Positions 31,727 to 40,744 are shown, numbered from the stretch's first letter. The stretch: DNA of 64,000 bases from an uncultured Oscillospiraceae bacterium (GCA_947629795.1 CANRFC010000010.1:1-64000), one strand, 5' to 3'. Translations and numbers: made by a program. Notes: generated by a model from the letters alone, not told the origin.

Positions 31727-32740
31727 TTACGCGATCCAGGCCGAGCCCAGTACCGTGTCGCCGTCGTAGAAAACGGCAAGCTGGCCGGGGGTGGGGGCCC
31801 GGACGGGGGTCTCGGCCTCCACCCGCACGCCGCCATCGGCGGGATGGATGACGCAGGCGGTCTCATCCTTGGAGTGGCGGAAGCGGGCGGTGACCTCCAT
31901 GGGGGCGTCCAGCCCGTCCACGGCGATCCAGTTGGGATCTGTGCAGAAAATGGTCCTGCGGCCCAGATCGGAGCCGTCGGAGAGGGTGATGGTGTTGGTC
32001 TCCGGGTCCAGCCGGGAGACAAAGTACCGGTGGGGGCCCGAGACCCCCAGGCCCTTACCCTGGCCCAGGGTGTAGCGGTGGATGCCCTTATGCCGGCCCA
32101 GGACGGTCCCATCGGGGCTCACGAAGTCGCCGGGGGGGAGGGCGCAGCCCCGGCCCTCCAGCCAGGCGGCGTAGTCGTTGTCCGGGATGAAGCAGATCTC
32201 CATGCTGTCCGGCTTGTCCGCCACGGAGAGACCAGATCCCGCCGCCAGTTCACGTACGGCGGACTTTTCGTAATCACCCAGGGGGAATATCACTCTCTGT
32301 AATATGCTCTGGGGCAGACGGGCCAGCATATAGGACTGGTCGTTGGCGGGCATGCCCTTTTTCAGCAGGGCCCGGCTGCCGGAGCGCTCCACCCGGGCGT
32401 AGTGGCCCGTGGCCACAAAGGGGGCGTGGAGCTCGTCGGCCACGGCCAGGAGAGCGGCAAACTTTACCGACGGGTTGCACAGCACACAGGGGTTGGGGGT
32501 CCTGCCGGCCAGGTAGGCCTCCGCAAAGGGCCGGCAGACCAGCGCCTCCAGGGCGGGGCGGATGTCGATGACGTCCAGGGGAAGTCCCAGCTCTCCGGCG
32601 GTGGCCCGGGCGGGGCCGGGATCGCTGACGCCGTTATCCAGATAGACGCAGGAGACCTGGAAGCCTTGCTCCAGCAGCAGCCGGGCCGCCACGGCGGAGT
32701 CCACCCCGCCGGAGAGCCCCAGGACAAGCTTGGGCTTCAT
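31727..32740 (-). CDS. mnmA: tRNA-specific 2-thiouridylase MnmA
   Basis: This encodes 337 residues, slightly shorter than the usual 355-370. The PP-loop SGGVDS is at 10-15, the first catalytic cysteine C85 in TPNPCVLCN and the second C183 in SMEICFIPD. It activates U34 of Lys/Glu/Gln tRNAs with ATP and inserts sulfur relayed by IscS-type proteins. MnmG, which builds the 5-substituent of the same base, is encoded four genes upstream on the same strand. Its start overlaps the stop of the VanW gene (ATGA). Confidence 0.96.
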   Translation of the reverse strand: MKPKLVLGLSGGVDSAVAARLLLEQGFQVSCVYLDNGVSDPGPARATAGELGLPLDVIDIRPALEALVCRPFAEAYLAGRTPNPCVLCNPSVKFAALLAVADELHAPFVATGHYARVERSGSRALLKKGMPANDQSYMLARLPQSILQRVIFPLGDYEKSAVRELAAGSGLSVADKPDSMEICFIPDNDYAAWLEGRGCALPPGDFVSPDGTVLGRHKGIHRYTLGQGKGLGVSGPHRYFVSRLDPETNTITLSDGSDLGRRTIFCTDPNWIAVDGLDAPMEVTARFRHSKDETACVIHPADGGVRVEAETPVRAPTPGQLAVFYDGDTVLGSAWIA

Positions 32741-33552
32741 GGCTCCTCCTTTCCCGGGGAGAGCATGGGGGAGTACATCATCACGGCGTGGTTTTCCGCC
32801 ACCAGTTCTTCCCCCAGAAGGGCGCCGGACAGGTCGTAGGTCAGCCGGAAGAGCTTGTTGTGCCGGGTGTAGCCCCCCCAGTACTCCCCCCGCATCTCGT
32901 GGTCCCGCTCCACGATCTCATAGCGGAAGACTGGGGGCGTCTCCCCCAGGATGGCCCCCTCCAGGTCTTTCTCCCCCACGTGGAGGGAGAGCTGGAAGGT
33001 CTCATCGGTGTCGTTGCGGAGCATCAGGTCGGCGTGGGGATAGGCGCAGGTGGCCCCGCTGCCGAAGGGCTGGGTGCGGCGGGAATCGGGGAACACGTCA
33101 TAGCCGTGGCGGTGGCGCTCCACCACCGTCAGGGGGGAGTGGAGGGCCATCCAGTAGATGAGGTTGGAGAGCTGGCACAGCCCGCCCCCGATGCCGGCGC
33201 AGACCTGGCCGTTGCGCAGGACCATGCCCTCCCGGAAGCCCCGGCGGCGGCTGGGATCGCCGATGAGATACCAATAGCTGAAGGTCTCCCCCGGCCGGAT
33301 GAGCACCCCATCCAGCTCCTTCACCGCCAGAGTGAGGTTGACCACCTTGTTGTCCTGGTACTTCATGTCCTCCCCCCGGAGCTGGCGGCGCAGAGGGGTG
33401 GCGTGCTGGAACTGCACACAGGGAAGCCGCCCCTCAGGCCGCTCCCTGGCGAAGGAGGGGGCCATCTTCAGCCACAGCAGGCGGCGCAGGACGCCGTAGT
33501 AACAGGCTCCCAGCCTGGCGCGGAGCCTGGAGCGGCGCTTGGGCTCTTCCAT
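32737..33552 (-). CDS. VanW-family protein
   Basis: This encodes 271 residues. The VanW core appears as LIRPGETFSYWYLIGDPSRRRGFREGMV and the strongly conserved GGGLCQLSNLIYW. VanW occurs in some vancomycin-resistance clusters and very widely in Firmicutes, probably acting on or binding cell-wall polymers. Its activity is unproven. The protein is shorter than multi-domain forms and lacks a signal peptide or G5 domain. ATG at 33552 has GGGAGGG upstream. No other van genes are near, so vancomycin resistance is not implied. Confidence 0.88.
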   Translation of the reverse strand: MEEPKRRSRLRARLGACYYGVLRRLLWLKMAPSFARERPEGRLPCVQFQHATPLRRQLRGEDMKYQDNKVVNLTLAVKELDGVLIRPGETFSYWYLIGDPSRRRGFREGMVLRNGQVCAGIGGGLCQLSNLIYWMALHSPLTVVERHRHGYDVFPDSRRTQPFGSGATCAYPHADLMLRNDTDETFQLSLHVGEKDLEGAILGETPPVFRYEIVERDHEMRGEYWGGYTRHNKLFRLTYDLSGALLGEELVAENHAVMMYSPMLSPGKEEP

Positions 33553-33575
33553 GGCGGTCCCTCCCCATAAAATGG

Positions 33576-34796
33576 TTATTTCACGCTGTTGATGGCCCCG
33601 CAGAAGACCACCTGGCCGGACTGGGTATCCCGGATGAGGAAGGCGAAGGGCCGGTCCAGGTAGACCTGCCTGACCTCTTTCTCCACCGGCATGGCGGCGG
33701 AGGTGGCCTCCACCATGATGGCGGTGACGGCGGCGGCCTCGGTGCCCTCCTCGTACATCTTCATATAGGTCTTGTGGAGCACGTCGGAGACGTGGGCCTC
33801 CCACTCCCCGGCCAGGGCCTCGTCGGTGAGGATGCCGTTGAGGCTTCCGGCGTCAAAGAGGCTCCCCAGGCCCAGGTTGGTGAGGGTGTCCACCAGGGAG
33901 GTGGAGTAGTCCAGCTCGAACTTGGGGATGCAGATGTCCACGTCGTAGTCGTAGGTCTTGCTCTCCAGGAAGGCGTCGATATCCAGCTTGGACAGGTCCA
34001 CGGTCCCCTCCTCCTCCGGGAGGATGCCGATGAACTCGTAGCCGTCCTCATAGCCCTTGGAGAAGCCGGTGAAGCCCTCGCTCTCGAAGTAGGTCCCCAG
34101 GCGCTGGTACATGAGCCGGGCGTCCTCCTCGCCGCTTTCGGCGCGGAACTTGCCGTCCTGGACCTGCCAGTCCTCAAAGGGGTCGGCCCACTTGCCGTTG
34201 AAGTAGAGGGCGTTGATGAGGATGGCCAGGGTGTCCGCCGTCAGGTTGTCGGGGGTGACGATGGAGTCGATCTTGTCGTGGGTCTTCTCCTTCACCCAGC
34301 CGTTGATCTTGCCGGCGTCGGCGGCGCTGCCGGGAGCGAAGGAGCCCTCCCCGGCGGCGTAGACCCCGGCGAGCCGGTCCTTGAAGTCCTGGTCCACCAG
34401 GTCATCCAGGCTCTGGTTGAACCACATGGAGTTGGCGATGGAGAGGGTGTCGTCCTTCTTTTGCAGATAGGGCGAGAGCAGGGCGTTGAGGGCGTCGGCG
34501 TCCATGCCCAGCAAGGTCTTCAGGGCCTCCTTCGCCTCCCCGTCGGCGCCGTTGGCCGCCATGGCCAGAGCCATCTCGATGGACAGGGGGGAGAGGATGA
34601 CGCTGCCGCCCTTGGCCTTGTCCTGCTCGCTCAGGAGCAGCCGGAGCACCAGCTCGTTGGCGGTGACCTGCTCCAGGACCACCGGCTCGTTGGGCTTTTG
34701 AGAGGTCACGGGTCCTACGGGCACCCTGGCCCCGGCGGCGCACCCGGCCAGCAGGGACAGACTGAGAACAGCGGAAAGGAAACGGACATTTTTCAT
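33576..34796 (-). CDS. Serpin (lipoprotein)
   Basis: This encodes 406 residues. A lipoprotein signal with lipobox LLAGC (C19) precedes a full serpin domain: LVLEQVTANELVLRLLLSEQ, NSMWFNQSLDDLVDQDFKDRL, INALYFNGKWADPF, and the C-terminal DRPFAFLIRDTQSGQVVF. The reactive-centre loop spans about 349-378. Its hinge EEGTEAAAVTA has small residues as in inhibitory serpins, so protease trapping is plausible. The P1 residue cannot be fixed without alignment. Gut bacterial serpins inhibit host elastases and self proteases. AAGGAGGG precedes the ATG. Confidence 0.93.
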   Translation of the reverse strand: MKNVRFLSAVLSLSLLAGCAAGARVPVGPVTSQKPNEPVVLEQVTANELVLRLLLSEQDKAKGGSVILSPLSIEMALAMAANGADGEAKEALKTLLGMDADALNALLSPYLQKKDDTLSIANSMWFNQSLDDLVDQDFKDRLAGVYAAGEGSFAPGSAADAGKINGWVKEKTHDKIDSIVTPDNLTADTLAILINALYFNGKWADPFEDWQVQDGKFRAESGEEDARLMYQRLGTYFESEGFTGFSKGYEDGYEFIGILPEEEGTVDLSKLDIDAFLESKTYDYDVDICIPKFELDYSTSLVDTLTNLGLGSLFDAGSLNGILTDEALAGEWEAHVSDVLHKTYMKMYEEGTEAAAVTAIMVEATSAAMPVEKEVRQVYLDRPFAFLIRDTQSGQVVFCGAINSVK

Positions 34797-34905
34797 GGGG
34801 GATCCCTCCTTTGCCCCTTTAGACGGCGGCGGAGGAAAAAAGTTCCCCAAACAAGGGCCCGGGCCCATGGGGACATGGGACCCTACGATTGATGGCATCG
34901 CGCAG

Positions 34906-34927
34906 GGGCGGATGTCCTCATCCGCCC
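34906..34927. repeat. REP-like GC hairpin between serpin and mnmG
   Basis: GGGCGGAT and ATCCGCCC form an 8-bp stem around GTCCTC. It lacks a T-tract and lies in a 155-base gap. Similar GGGGCGGAT...ATCCGCCC hairpins are, from memory, repeated in related genomes. I see no second copy in the window. Confidence 0.4.
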
Positions 34928-34951
34928 GCACATCATGCCCAAACAGGCAGT

Positions 34952-36766
34952 TCAGGGGCGGCACCGCTCCAGATATACCATCAGGGCGGCGATGTCGGCG
35001 GGGGAGACCCCGGAGACCCGGCTGGCCTGGCCCAGATTCAGGGGGCGGATCTGGGACAGCTTCTCCCGGGCCTCCAGCCGCAGGCCTTTCAGGTTGACAT
35101 AATCCAGATCCGGAGGGAGGGAGCGGCGCTCCAATTTCTTCATCTCCTCTACCTGCCGCTGCTGGCGGCGGAGGTAGCCGGCGTATTTGATCTCGATCTC
35201 TGCCGCCTGGGTCACCGCCTGGGGGAGAACAGGGCGGGTGGGGTCCAGGGCCGCCAGGGACTCGTAGGTGTTCTCCGGCCTTCTCAAAAGGTCGGCCAGA
35301 TGGCCCCCGGGACAGGGGGTCCTCTCCAGCCGGGCGATCTCGGCGTCCACGGCAGCGTACTTGTCCACCACCTTCTGATAGTCTTCGTCGCTGACCAGTC
35401 CCACCTCATGGCCGATATGGGAAAGGCGGCGGTCGGCGTTGTCCTGGCGCTGGAGCAGGCGGTACTCCGTCCGGGAGGTCATCATGCGGTAGGGCTCATT
35501 GGTGCCCTTGGTCACCAGGTCGTCGATGAGCACCCCGATGTACCCCTCCTCCCGGCCCAGGACCACGGGAGGTTGACATAATATCTTCCTGGCGGCGTTG
35601 ATGCCCGCCAGCAGTCCCTGGGCGGCGGCCTCCTCGTAGCCCGAGGAGCCGTTGAACTGCCCCGCGCCGTAAAGGCCGGGGACTTTTTTGTGCTCCAGGG
35701 TGGGTCTCAGCTCGGTGGGATCCACGCAGTCGTACTCGATGGCGTAGGCGGGGCGGGTCATCTCGGCCTGTTCCAGACCGGGGATGGTGTGGAGCATGGC
35801 CACCTGGACCTCCTCGGGGAGGGAGGAGGAGAAGCCCTGGATGTAGAGCTCCTCGGTGTTCAGGCCCATGGGCTCGATAAAGAGCTGGTGCCGCTCCTTG
35901 TCGGGGAAGCGGACCACCTTGGTCTCGATGGAGGGGCAGTACCGGGGGCCCACCCCCTCGATGGTGCCGTCGTAGAGGGGGGAGCGGGAGAGGTTTTCCC
36001 GGATGATGCGGTGGGTCTCCCCGGTGGTGTAGGTGAGGTAGCACACCGCCCGGTTCTTGGGGGGCTCCGGGGTGGAGAAGGAGAAGGGGGTGGGCTGGGC
36101 GTCCCCCTCCTGGAGCTCCATCCTGGAGAAGTCCACGCTCCGCCGGTTCACCCGGGGGGGCGTGCCTGTCTTGAAGCGGCGGAGGGTCACTCCCAGGGAG
36201 CGCAGGCTCTCCGACAGGGCCCCCGCCGCGGCCAGGCCGTCGGGCCCCGAGTCCCGGGTCACCTCCCCCACGATGGTCCGTCCCGCCAGGTAGGTCCCGG
36301 AGCAGACGATGGCGGCCTTCACGGCGTATACCGCCCCGTAGACGGTGCGCACGGCGGAGACCGCCCCGTTTTCCGTCAGGATGTCGGTGATCTCGGCCTG
36401 CTTGACCCACAGGTTCTCCTGCAATTCCAGGGTGTGCTTCATGACCTCCTGGTAGCGGCGGCGGTCGGCCTGGGCCCGGAGGGACCACACGGCGGGGCCC
36501 TTGCCCTTGTTCAGCAGCCGGTACTGGATGCAGGCCCTGTCGGCGGCCTTGGCCATCTCGCCCCCCAGGGCGTCGATCTCCCGGACCAGGTGGCCCTTGC
36601 CGGTGCCGCCGATGGCGGGGTTGCAGGGCATGTTGCCCACGGCGTCCAGGTTCACGGTGAAGCAGAGGGTGCGCAGTCCCAGCCGGGCGCAGGCCAGAGC
36701 GGCCTCGATGCCGGCGTGGCCCGCGCCGATCACCGCCACGTCAAATTCTCCCGCCCGGTAGTCCAT
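34952..36766 (-). CDS. mnmG: tRNA uridine-5-carboxymethylaminomethyl synthesis enzyme MnmG
   Basis: This encodes 604 residues. The FAD-binding [17 protein letters not shown] is at about 14-30, and [23 protein letters not shown] is the MnmG signature. The C-terminal domain ([16 protein letters not shown]-like end) binds MnmE. With MnmE it forms the 5-carboxymethylaminomethyl group of wobble U34 using 5,10-methylene-THF and FAD. mnmE and rsmG are not adjacent, unlike the common oriC cluster. Two copies of the GTTGACATAA 10-mer lie inside the gene, one encoding KILCQP with extremely rare codons. Confidence 0.97.
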   Translation of the reverse strand: MDYRAGEFDVAVIGAGHAGIEAALACARLGLRTLCFTVNLDAVGNMPCNPAIGGTGKGHLVREIDALGGEMAKAADRACIQYRLLNKGKGPAVWSLRAQADRRRYQEVMKHTLELQENLWVKQAEITDILTENGAVSAVRTVYGAVYAVKAAIVCSGTYLAGRTIVGEVTRDSGPDGLAAAGALSESLRSLGVTLRRFKTGTPPRVNRRSVDFSRMELQEGDAQPTPFSFSTPEPPKNRAVCYLTYTTGETHRIIRENLSRSPLYDGTIEGVGPRYCPSIETKVVRFPDKERHQLFIEPMGLNTEELYIQGFSSSLPEEVQVAMLHTIPGLEQAEMTRPAYAIEYDCVDPTELRPTLEHKKVPGLYGAGQFNGSSGYEEAAAQGLLAGINAARKILCQPPVVLGREEGYIGVLIDDLVTKGTNEPYRMMTSRTEYRLLQRQDNADRRLSHIGHEVGLVSDEDYQKVVDKYAAVDAEIARLERTPCPGGHLADLLRRPENTYESLAALDPTRPVLPQAVTQAAEIEIKYAGYLRRQQRQVEEMKKLERRSLPPDLDYVNLKGLRLEAREKLSQIRPLNLGQASRVSGVSPADIAALMVYLERCRP

Positions 36767-36819
36767 GGCGCCCCTTCACCTCCCTGGGTGCAGACAAATG
36801 GTATTTTTGAATGAAAAAA

Positions 36820-37713
36820 TTACTTTCCGTAGACGATCTTCACCGGGGTGGGCACCACGTGGATGGCGGCCTCGGCGTGGTCGCCGCCGTACTCCCCGTC
36901 CAGGGTCATGGGCACCGGCTCGGCGCAGGTGATCCGGAACCGGGAGGAGTGGAGGGCGATGACCCCGCTGTCCGGGGTGTAGTCCTGGCTGGCCAGGGCC
37001 AGGATGATGTTCTGCAGGCCCTGCATGGTGGTGGGGGTGCGCACCAGCACAGATTCCAGCAGCCCGTCGTCCAGAGAGACCTCGTCCTGGGGCAGGCCGA
37101 TGAGCCCGCCCACCGAGATGGTGTTGGAGAACATGCCGTAGAGGAAATCTCCCTCCACCTCTCCCTCGTCGTGCTCCACCTTCAGGTGGTAGCTCTTGAG
37201 GTTGGCCAGCTCGGAGACCCCCCGGAACACATAGGCCAGGTGTCCGAAGATGTTCTTCAGGTCCTGGGGGGTGGAATAGGCAGTGTCGGTAAAGGCGCCG
37301 AAGGCGGCCACATAGATGAAATACTGGTCTCCCAGCCGGCCGATGTCCACCCCTCTGGCCTCCCCGGTCACAGCCTGGGTGGCCATCTCCTCCAGGGTCT
37401 TGGGCAGGTGGAGGTTCCGGGCGAAGTCGTTGGTGGTGCCGGCGGGAAGGTAGCCCAGAGGGGGCCGGGCGCTCTCGGGCAGGTCCAGCAGACCGGTGAT
37501 GACCTCGTGGAGGGTGCCGTCCCCGCCGCAGCAGGCCACCCGGTCGTACTCCGCGGCCGTGCGGGCGGCGGCAGTGGCGTCGCCGGGGCCCTGGGTGGGC
37601 CAGACGGTGACCAGAGCCCCCGCCCTGGCAAAGGCGTTCAGAATACCTGCCAGCTTGCTCCGCACCCGCCCTGTCCCGGCGTGGGGGTTGTAGATAAACA
37701 GCAGCTTTTCCAT
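36820..37713 (-). CDS. Diacylglycerol-kinase-family lipid kinase (YegS/DgkB-like)
   Basis: This encodes 297 residues. The catalytic-domain signatures are YNPHAGTGR near 8-16, CCGGDGTLHEVITGL near 60-74 (GGDGT nucleotide motif) and PAGTTNDFARNL. It phosphorylates a lipid such as diacylglycerol or a related alcohol. The start is ATG at 37713 with GGAGG eight bases upstream. A -10 TATAAT lies on this strand at 37776-37771 without a strong -35. Confidence 0.9.
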   Translation of the reverse strand: MEKLLFIYNPHAGTGRVRSKLAGILNAFARAGALVTVWPTQGPGDATAAARTAAEYDRVACCGGDGTLHEVITGLLDLPESARPPLGYLPAGTTNDFARNLHLPKTLEEMATQAVTGEARGVDIGRLGDQYFIYVAAFGAFTDTAYSTPQDLKNIFGHLAYVFRGVSELANLKSYHLKVEHDEGEVEGDFLYGMFSNTISVGGLIGLPQDEVSLDDGLLESVLVRTPTTMQGLQNIILALASQDYTPDSGVIALHSSRFRITCAEPVPMTLDGEYGGDHAEAAIHVVPTPVKIVYGK

Positions 37714-37936
37714 GTGTCGAGCCTCCAGAACAGATGGACCGGAACACCCGCAGTCCATGATTTATTAGGTATTATAATCCCTTTGCACAGGAAAGAAAAG
37801 GGGGATTTGAAAACAAATTGCCGGCCCCTTGAGAAGGAGGGCCGGAAGAGGCCGCTGCACGGTCCCCGACGGAGAAAGCAGGAGCCGTTCGGCAATCTCT
37901 CCAAAAATTTTGACCAAATCTTGTGAACAATGGCGG

Positions 37937-37965
37937 TTGACATTTCCAGAAACACGTTTTAGAAT
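37937..37965 (+). promoter_or_regulatory. Promoter of the dehydratase-permease unit
   Basis: -35 TTGACA at 37937-37942, a 17-base spacer and -10 TAGAAT at 37960-37965. The -10 box lies inside the left half of the 46-bp palindrome, so a bound protein would block RNA polymerase. Confidence 0.85.
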
Positions 37966-38001
37966 TCATTTTAGAACATGTTCTAAAATGAATTCTAAAA
38001 C
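37956..38001. promoter_or_regulatory. Perfect 46-bp palindromic operator
   Basis: Positions 37956-38001 are perfectly self-complementary with no loop (outer arms GTTTTAGAATTC, inner core TTTTAGAACA followed by TGTTCTAAAA). The 20-bp inner core alone has the size of a TetR-family operator, and TTTTAGAA repeats in the outer arms would let two dimers bind in nested fashion. A TetR-type gene lies downstream in the same cluster. ATG of the dehydratase is 20 bases after the palindrome. Confidence 0.8.
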
Positions 38002-38021
38002 TGGTTCGAAAGGGTGAGGAA

Positions 38022-39215
38022 ATGAAAATCGTCAGCATCGACACCATCATGATCCCGCCGGAGAAGGTCGGCTTTGGCACGGCCTGCCCGGTCCTGTGCC
38101 GGGTGAACACCGACGAGGGGATCTACGGCTACGGGGAAGCGGGCGTCACGTTTTTCCTGGGCTCCGAGTCCGTGGAGGCCATGATCCGGGATATGGGCCG
38201 CATGATCCTGGGGATGGACCCCATGGAGAATGAGGTGATCTGGGAGCACATTTACCGCAACGGCTATTGGACCAAGGGCAACGGCGCCATCCTGGTCTCG
38301 GCTCTCAGCGCCATTGACACGGCCCTGTGGGACATCAAGGGCAAGGCCCTGGGCAAGCCCATCTATGAACTCTTGGGCGGCAAGTTCCGCAGCAGGCTGC
38401 GCAGCTATGCCAGTCAGCTCCAGTTCGGCTTCTATGAGGAGTCGGTCCCCCAGTTCACCCCGGAGGATTACCGGAAGGTGACCCAGGTCGCCGTGGACAA
38501 GGGCTACGACGCGGTGAAGGTGGACCCCATCCTGTTCGCTGACGAGCCCGGCAAGGGGCGTCTGCTGGGGAACTTTGACTTCGGCTACTTCGACCACAAG
38601 ACCCTGGATGTGATCGCTGAGCGGATGCGCGTCACCCGGGAGGTGATGGGCAAGAACGGCGACGTGATCCTGGAGATGCACTGCTCCACCGACCTCCAGA
38701 CCGCCATCCAGGTGGCCAAAGCCTGCGAGCCCTATGACATCATGTACCTGGAGGAGCCCATCTCGCCCCTCTACCCCGACGCCACCAAGCGGCTCTCCCA
38801 GGCCACCTCCATTCCTCTGACCACCGGAGAGCGCAGCTATCTGCGGGCCGGCTTTATGCCCCTTCTTCAGGACCGGAGCCTGTCCATGATCCAGCCCGAT
38901 ATCGGCAACTGCGGCGGCATCACCGAGTGCAAAAAGATCGTGGATCTGGCCTATGCCTTCGATGTAGGCGTCCAGGCCCACGTGTGCGGGACCCCCATCA
39001 GTGTGGCTGCCGGCGTGCAGTTGGAGGCCGCCGCCCCCAATTTCATCATCCACGAGGCCCATATTTCCTCCCTGACCCAGGAGAACCGGGCCCTCGGCGT
39101 ATACGACGATTTCCTGCCCGTGGACGGCTATATCACGGTCCCCGACCGCCCGGGCCTGGGCCAGGAGCTCTCCCAGGAGGCTCTGAAGCGGGCCATCGTG
39201 AAGACGGTCCAGTAA
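38022..39215 (+). CDS. Enolase-superfamily dehydratase (mandelate racemase/galactonate dehydratase-like)
   Basis: This encodes 397 residues. The two-domain MR/MLE layout is clear: an N-terminal capping domain to about 130, then the barrel. Candidate metal ligands sit in VILEMHCSTDL, YLEEPISPLY and TTGERSYLR, and a late histidine in QAHVCGTPIS matches the catalytic base of galactonate or glucarate-type dehydratases. The enzyme abstracts a proton alpha to a carboxylate, usually dehydrating a sugar acid. Which acid is unknown. The clustered permease is APC-type, hinting at an amino-acid-like substrate or N-acyl/cyclic variant. Confidence 0.88.
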   Translation: MKIVSIDTIMIPPEKVGFGTACPVLCRVNTDEGIYGYGEAGVTFFLGSESVEAMIRDMGRMILGMDPMENEVIWEHIYRNGYWTKGNGAILVSALSAIDTALWDIKGKALGKPIYELLGGKFRSRLRSYASQLQFGFYEESVPQFTPEDYRKVTQVAVDKGYDAVKVDPILFADEPGKGRLLGNFDFGYFDHKTLDVIAERMRVTREVMGKNGDVILEMHCSTDLQTAIQVAKACEPYDIMYLEEPISPLYPDATKRLSQATSIPLTTGERSYLRAGFMPLLQDRSLSMIQPDIGNCGGITECKKIVDLAYAFDVGVQAHVCGTPISVAAGVQLEAAAPNFIIHEAHISSLTQENRALGVYDDFLPVDGYITVPDRPGLGQELSQEALKRAIVKTVQ

Positions 39216-39248
39216 CGGTTTCTTTTCCGGTACGCTTGCGGCGCGGTC

Positions 39249-39293
39249 GGCAAAGGACGTCCTTTGCCGCGTTCCATTTGAAGAATGGAACGC
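39249..39293. repeat. Two adjacent perfect hairpins between dehydratase and permease
   Basis: A 20-base perfect palindrome (GGCAAAGGACGTCCTTTGCC, 39249-39268) directly abuts a second stem, GCGTTCCATT (39269-39278) with AATGGAACGC (39284-39293). There is no T-tract, so this is more likely an mRNA-stability or processing element than a terminator. Confidence 0.7.
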
Positions 39294-39360
39294 GATAGGA
39301 CTTGGGCCGTCCGGCTCCGCGGGGGCAGCGGAAAAGAGAGATATGAAAGGGAGTAAGTTT

Positions 39361-40704
39361 ATGAGCGAAAAGACAAAAAAGCTGAACTTGTTTGCCCTGG
39401 TTTGCATCGCCACCGGCAACGTGGTGGGAGCGGGCATCATCACCACTACCGGCCTGGCCATCGCCCAGACCGGACGCTCTGTGTGGATCTCCTACGGTCT
39501 GGCGGTCCTCTTCGGATTCCTGTGGCTGCTGCCCGTGATCTTCTTTTCCAGCATTACCAAGAGCAAGGGCGGCATGTACACCATGGTCACCGCGTCCATG
39601 GGCGACCTGGCCGGCGGCCTCTATTCCCTGTGGTGGATGCCCATGTTCCTGATGATGGGCGTGATGGGTACGGCTCTGGGCCTGTACATCAGTTCCATTA
39701 CCCCGCTTCCCGCAAAGTGGGCCGGAATCATTGCCTTTACGGTCTTTTATGTGATCAACATGTTTGGCGTGGGTTCTATGTCCAAGTTCCAGAAGCCCAT
39801 GACCGTTTTCCTGCTGGTATGTCTGCTTGCCTTTGCTGTGGTGGGATTGTTCCATCTCAACGATGGCGCCCTTGACATCGGCAGCTCGGAGTACTACATG
39901 AACGGCGGCCTTGGCGTGATCAACGGCCTGATGCTACTGGTATATTCCACCAGCGGCCACTCTCTGGTGGTCTCCTGCAGCTGGGACGCTGAGCGGCCCA
40001 AGAAGGACATTCCCCTGGCCATCATGATCTCCACCCTGATCATCTTTGTCCTCTATGTGAGCGTGTCCTTTGTGGCCGGCAACGTCCTGCCCGTGGAGGA
40101 AGTGGCCGGTCAGCCCCTGACCTACGTGGCCAAGGTCCTCTTCCCCGGGGCCCTCTTCCTGGTGTTCATCATCGGCGGCCCCATCATGGCTCTGGCTACC
40201 TCGACCAATGCCGGCTTTCCTACGATGACCGCTCCCGCTCAGGGAGCCATCCAGAACGGCTGGCTGCCCAAGAGCCTGGCCAAGACCAACAAGCACGGCG
40301 CTCCTGTGATCCTCTATACCATCATGTACCTGCTGGGCGTGGTCCCCATGCTCTTCGGCGCCAGCCTCAGTGCCCTGACCGCCTACACCGTGATGGCCCA
40401 GCGGGTGGGCGCCCTTCTGCCCATCATTGCGGCCTTCTTCATTCCCACCAAGTTCAAGGCCGAGTGGGAGAAGTCCTGGCTCCACATGCCCAACGGCGTC
40501 TACTACGCGCTGATGACCTTCGCCCTGGTCACCGACGTGATCGCCATTGTGCTGAATATCCAAACCCTCTCCATGCCTGTTTTCCTGAGCAATCTGGTGG
40601 TGCTGGCTGCCCTGGCTCTGGTGGGCGTGGTGCGGTATAAGGCGGGCCTGACCCAGTCCCGCGCCATCTATACCTTTGATGAGGATCAGGAGGAGGAAGG
40701 CTGA
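39361..40704 (+). CDS. APC-superfamily amino-acid permease
   Basis: This encodes 447 residues with about twelve helices. The first helix carries GNVVGAGIITTTGLAIAQTG, the APC ligand-binding GxG-type unwinding. It probably imports an amino acid or derivative by proton or exchange coupling. I chose ATG 39361, where AAGGGAG is seven bases away, over the upstream ATG 39343. Cluster with the dehydratase and TetR regulator suggests uptake of the substrate the dehydratase acts on. Confidence 0.9.
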   Translation: MSEKTKKLNLFALVCIATGNVVGAGIITTTGLAIAQTGRSVWISYGLAVLFGFLWLLPVIFFSSITKSKGGMYTMVTASMGDLAGGLYSLWWMPMFLMMGVMGTALGLYISSITPLPAKWAGIIAFTVFYVINMFGVGSMSKFQKPMTVFLLVCLLAFAVVGLFHLNDGALDIGSSEYYMNGGLGVINGLMLLVYSTSGHSLVVSCSWDAERPKKDIPLAIMISTLIIFVLYVSVSFVAGNVLPVEEVAGQPLTYVAKVLFPGALFLVFIIGGPIMALATSTNAGFPTMTAPAQGAIQNGWLPKSLAKTNKHGAPVILYTIMYLLGVVPMLFGASLSALTAYTVMAQRVGALLPIIAAFFIPTKFKAEWEKSWLHMPNGVYYALMTFALVTDVIAIVLNIQTLSMPVFLSNLVVLAALALVGVVRYKAGLTQSRAIYTFDEDQEEEG

Positions 40705-40744
40705 CGCCTGTCTGTAAGCGCCCAAACTCCTCCACGGAAAAATC

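Larger units (their letters stand above)
37714..38021. other. Divergent regulatory region: lipid-kinase and dehydratase promoters, no gene
   Basis: The 308-base gap contains a leftward -10 (37771-37776), a GC hairpin at 37821-37845 (CCGGCCC with GGGCCGG), and the strong rightward promoter with its large palindrome, listed separately. There is no coding potential. Confidence 0.7.

Noticed and set aside
32737-33552. VanW as evidence for a vancomycin-resistance cluster
   Set aside because: No VanA/B ligase, VanH, VanX or VanRS genes are nearby; VanW-like proteins are widespread and unlinked to resistance.
34952-36766. mnmG as a sign that the window is at the chromosomal origin
   Set aside because: The usual neighbours mnmE, rsmG, parB, jag, rnpA, rpmH and dnaA are absent, and the ParA at the left edge looks element-borne.
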